64,000 nucleotides of DNA from Geosiphon pyriformis (taxonomy: Eukaryota; Glomeromycota; Glomeromycetes; Archaeosporales; Geosiphonaceae). This document shows positions 60,401 to 64,000 of the stretch, one piece after another (the stretch's first letter is position 1; every line of letters begins with the position of its first letter). Where the stretch lies: NCBI GenBank assembly GCA_016748015.1, contig JAAOMT010000627.1:327357-391356 (forward strand), given 5' to 3'. The notes below the pieces were generated by a model, which was given only the letters and a program-made list of their open reading frames with translations, did no database searches and had not been told where the DNA came from. The translations under genes and the position numbers were made by a program.

Positions 60401-60989
60401 CGGTTATTAATGTTCATGTTATCGTCTTACCAGACTGTGCCTTCTTTTTGGCAAATCTGGCATGAATTTGAAGTTAAACATGGAAATGAGGACACATTCA
60501 AAGAAATGCTACGCATCAAACGAAGTGTTCAAGCCCAATATAATACTGAGGTCTGTTCATCTTTAAAAATTGGTATTTCTTAGTGAACCAGGATCCTATC
60601 TTTTTATGTTTTATCCTTTTTTTGTGCAGGTGAATTTCATTTCAGCCCAGATACTGGCAACCCGTCAGCAAGCTCAGCAGCCACTTCCTGGAGGGCAAAA
60701 AAACCAACAGAACGCAATAGATACAATATCCCCTGCACCTCCTTTAAATGCTATGAAAGCCGCTGAACAGGAAGCATTATATGAGCGACAGCAAAGTGGT
60801 CCCAGAATATTGGCCTTCATAGCGTGAGTCCTATGCCATTATAATCACAATTTCTACTTTCCAAGAAACGTTGATTTCTAATTTTAGATTAAATCTTTCA
60901 GATCGTCCTCTTCCGTCAATCAAAAAAATGAGTCTGATCTACATCCAGCAAATCCGGATGAAATAATGATGGAAGATGAAGATTTATGA
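57443..60989 (+). CDS. SYF1: Pre-mRNA splicing factor SYF1 / XAB2 (NTC complex, HAT repeats)
   Basis: Syf1/XAB2 is a HAT-repeat scaffold of the Prp19-associated (NTC) complex needed for spliceosome activation. The start is the ATG at 57443. Exon 1 (57443-57481, METSHQTDSVYLI) joins LDIPFEEEILRNPYTLKSWL (exon from 57567). Conserved blocks in order: NNCFERSLVLLHKMPRIWID, TKTRRTFDRALKALPITQHP (about 57970), EAAKRLAQVVNNDRFRSLLG, GIRRFTDQVGKLWNSLASYW, STVMTVRDFTQIFDAYAEFE (about 58640), LLRQNPNNVHEWEKRVALWK, LWVHFAKFYEEG, KIATPQIIINYSNFLEENKY, TKLERARDLFEQALEKCPPK, YGLARHAMRIFDRATSAVSD, GVTYTREIYERAIEVLPDKE, and EMLRIKRSVQAQYNTEVNFI. The acidic C-terminal tail (NPDEIMMEDEDL) ends at 60989. Many short introns. 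Full family length. Confidence 0.93.
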
Positions 60990-61577
60990 TATCTTATTCG
61001 TATTGACTGAATGGGTGGCGTAATAAAGCTTTAAGAGATGTCTAAAATCTTGCCACGTAGATCATCATTCAGATTCATCTTTGAACTCATTTTATCAAGT
61101 CTTCGAAAGCACTGATTTAAAATTAGCTTACGATTCCAATAGAAAATGATTTTCGAGATTTAAGAAAAGGTTAGAAAATATCCTATCATCAGTTGACAAT
61201 AAAAATTTTTTGGAAAAACCGCAAAGATTCTCGAATCAATAATACAATGATCTTATTGCAAATTTCGGATTAATTGGCTTCTCATTCTAAAGTATTTAGC
61301 AAGGTGAAGAACATTTAATTCTAAACAAAAATAATCTTATCTAAAGAGGAAAATGTCTAATTCAATCGGACTTATTCTGGCTTAAGTTATGTTATTGGTT
61401 CTCTGGTATGCCAGCTTCTCAGGCGGCAACGTAAGTAACAAGATTTATTGTAAACGGTTCAATTAAGATATAATAATAATAATAATAACAATGACAATAA
61501 TAATAACAGAAACAACAATAATAATCATGATATTATTAAGGATACAATATAAAAATTACAAAATAATAAAAAGCTTT
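60990..61577. other. Intergenic region between convergent SYF1 and YPT6; AAT microsatellite
   Basis: The 3' flanks of two convergent genes. A short imperfect AAT/ATA microsatellite lies at about 61470-61535. No ORF or RNA gene was supported. Confidence 0.55.
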
Positions 61578-62774
<1,197 letters not shown>

Positions 62775-63360
62775 CTTGAGAAAATTTCTCTTTGGTATTT
62801 GGGAATAATCAGTGCTGCAATGAGGCCAGGTCAATAAAATTCAAGGAAATAATCGCTAAACTTCCCGAGTCAGTACGAAATAGGGCAAAGTGAAATAGTG
62901 GTAAAATCCCACTTTTTCGTCAATAAATTTCTCGACCAATTAAATAATTTAAAAAATAGCGAACCAGAGATAAATTGTTTCAATCATATAAAAATAATTC
63001 ATAGCCAATCACATTTTTTTTTGAATGACTAGCAACTAGCCCCAATAGGTTTGAACCTTGACACATTTTTATAATAATTAATAAAAATAAAAGAGGTACA
63101 TGAGGTAAAAAAAAGAATCAGTGTTTCCAATTACACTAAAATACAAAACTTAGAATTGAAGAATCATTAAATACACCGTAACCAAAGTTTACTCCTTAAA
63201 TCCCCAGATAAAATATAATTATGACAGATATCCTAGATATTAAAAAATTAATCGTAAGAAATGGTATCCCAAAAAACCGTTGCAAAGAACGTGTAGTCAA
63301 ATAAAATCAGCTCACCTGATGCTGAAAATACAGATTATAAATAATAAGGTTAGTATATAT
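62775..63360. other. Intergenic region between YPT6 and the right-edge gene
   Basis: About 585 bp: the promoter/5' UTR of YPT6 and the 3' flank of the next minus-strand gene. AT-rich but not extreme. No feature recognised. Confidence 0.5.
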
Positions 63361-64000
63361 TTACATAATCATGGTAGTCTCGCTTGTCTCTATGCCGAAA
63401 TTCATATCTGATGGCATCTTTAAGGCAGCGACTATTTCAGCCATAGGATCTAGTGGTGGTGTTTGACTATCTTTTAAGACAGACTCTGTTGTTGACGATG
63501 AAGTATCACGTGAATGTGATCCTGATGTTAAGGTGGGTTTTCTCTTAAAAAATAATCACAATGAGAGATTTCAATTTCATAATAATCGCTACAATTCCAA
63601 CCTTCATTAAGTCATAATAAATTGGGATCGAAGCGTACCTTTATTTTGAATTTGGGATCGTTTGGGTTGTGTATAGAAGAAGCTATTGAATTGCTTCGAG
63701 AAACTTGATTTTTTAATTCGCCGGAAGATTCAGGTTTAGTTTTATTCTCCTCGACTTTCATAAGCTCAACACGCAAAGCAGCGGCAACTTCTGCCATTTG
63801 ATTTCGAATTTTTTCTGGCTTTTGTCGTGGGTTATAAAAATGAATTAATCTAAGTTAAAGAAAATGAAAATGAATAAACAAGAGAATATTATTTAACCTA
63901 CGTCAACTTTTCCACTTCGCATCTCTGCAATTCCAATATGACCAGTATGCTAACGATTAATTCTGATTAAAATTGTGATCCAATAAGATAATTTCAAAAG
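63361..64000 (-). CDS. 3' exons of an unrecognised gene, cut by window edge
   Basis: Minus strand, stop TAA at 63361-63363. The last exon (63361 to about 63545) encodes KPTLTSGSHSRDTSSSTTES then PLDPMAEIVAALKMPSDMNF. The preceding exon (about 63825-63642) encodes PEKIRNQMAEVAAALRVELM and HNPNDPKFKIK with donor GTACGC. A further exon (about 63953-63899) reads HTGHIGIAEMRSGKVD before a GTAGGT donor. The motif MAE-[VI]-x-AAL occurs in both downstream exons. The protein is polar and Ser/Thr/Lys-rich. I do not recognise the family; a cytoskeletal or membrane-adaptor protein with short helical peptide motifs is one guess. Confidence 0.6.

Overview
This window looks like nuclear DNA of a filamentous fungus of the arbuscular-mycorrhizal (Glomeromycotina, Rhizophagus/Glomus-like) type. 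The evidence is very AT-rich spacers, single-copy genes cut by many short GT-AG introns, and large, repeatedly nested retrotransposons whose Gypsy polyprotein (with an inserted dUTPase) resembles the family common in Rhizophagus. The assignment rests on recognised protein families and base composition; no database search was possible.

Layout. (1) 1-1063: left-edge remnant of an LTR element, with a 230-bp LTR at 399-628. (2) 1775-14625: a gene island. NAA15, the NatA N-terminal acetyltransferase scaffold, is on the minus strand and shares a 225-bp divergent promoter with a WRAP53/TCAB1-like WD40 gene. ARMC8/GID5 of the GID/CTLH ubiquitin ligase follows, then an intronless BTB/POZ gene. (3) 14626-57442: about 43 kb of transposable elements and AT-rich desert. 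Two related LINEs sit tail to tail (16.6-23.5 kb plus; 24.8-32.4 kb minus). The second is interrupted by a solo LTR that contains an assembly gap. Next come the 3' end of a third, decayed LINE (about 32.5 kb) and an old, heavily mutated Gypsy element on the minus strand (36.2-43.1 kb, continuing at 53.3-53.7 kb). That old element is split by a younger 10.2-kb Gypsy element of the same family on the plus strand (43135-53297, two 874-bp LTRs). An oppositely oriented related LTR (53.7-54.65 kb) and a decayed second copy of the solo LTR (55165-56139) follow. (4) 57443-64000: a second gene island with SYF1/XAB2 (spliceosome NTC), a convergent Ypt6/Rab6 GTPase, and the 3' exons of an unrecognised minus-strand gene cut by the window edge.

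The host genes are ordinary housekeeping genes with no evident common pathway. The main interest is the TE block. Pairs of related copies can be compared inside the window, and the older copy differs mostly by C-to-T and G-to-A changes, including loss of CpG. In the younger copies most in-frame stops fall at tryptophan codons, and several catalytic acidic residues have become Asn or Lys through G-to-A changes. The AT-rich deserts are therefore probably the end state of cytosine-deamination decay of the same element families. The Gypsy family also carries an embedded dUTPase domain, a cysteine-rich segment and an unexplained 3' ORF.
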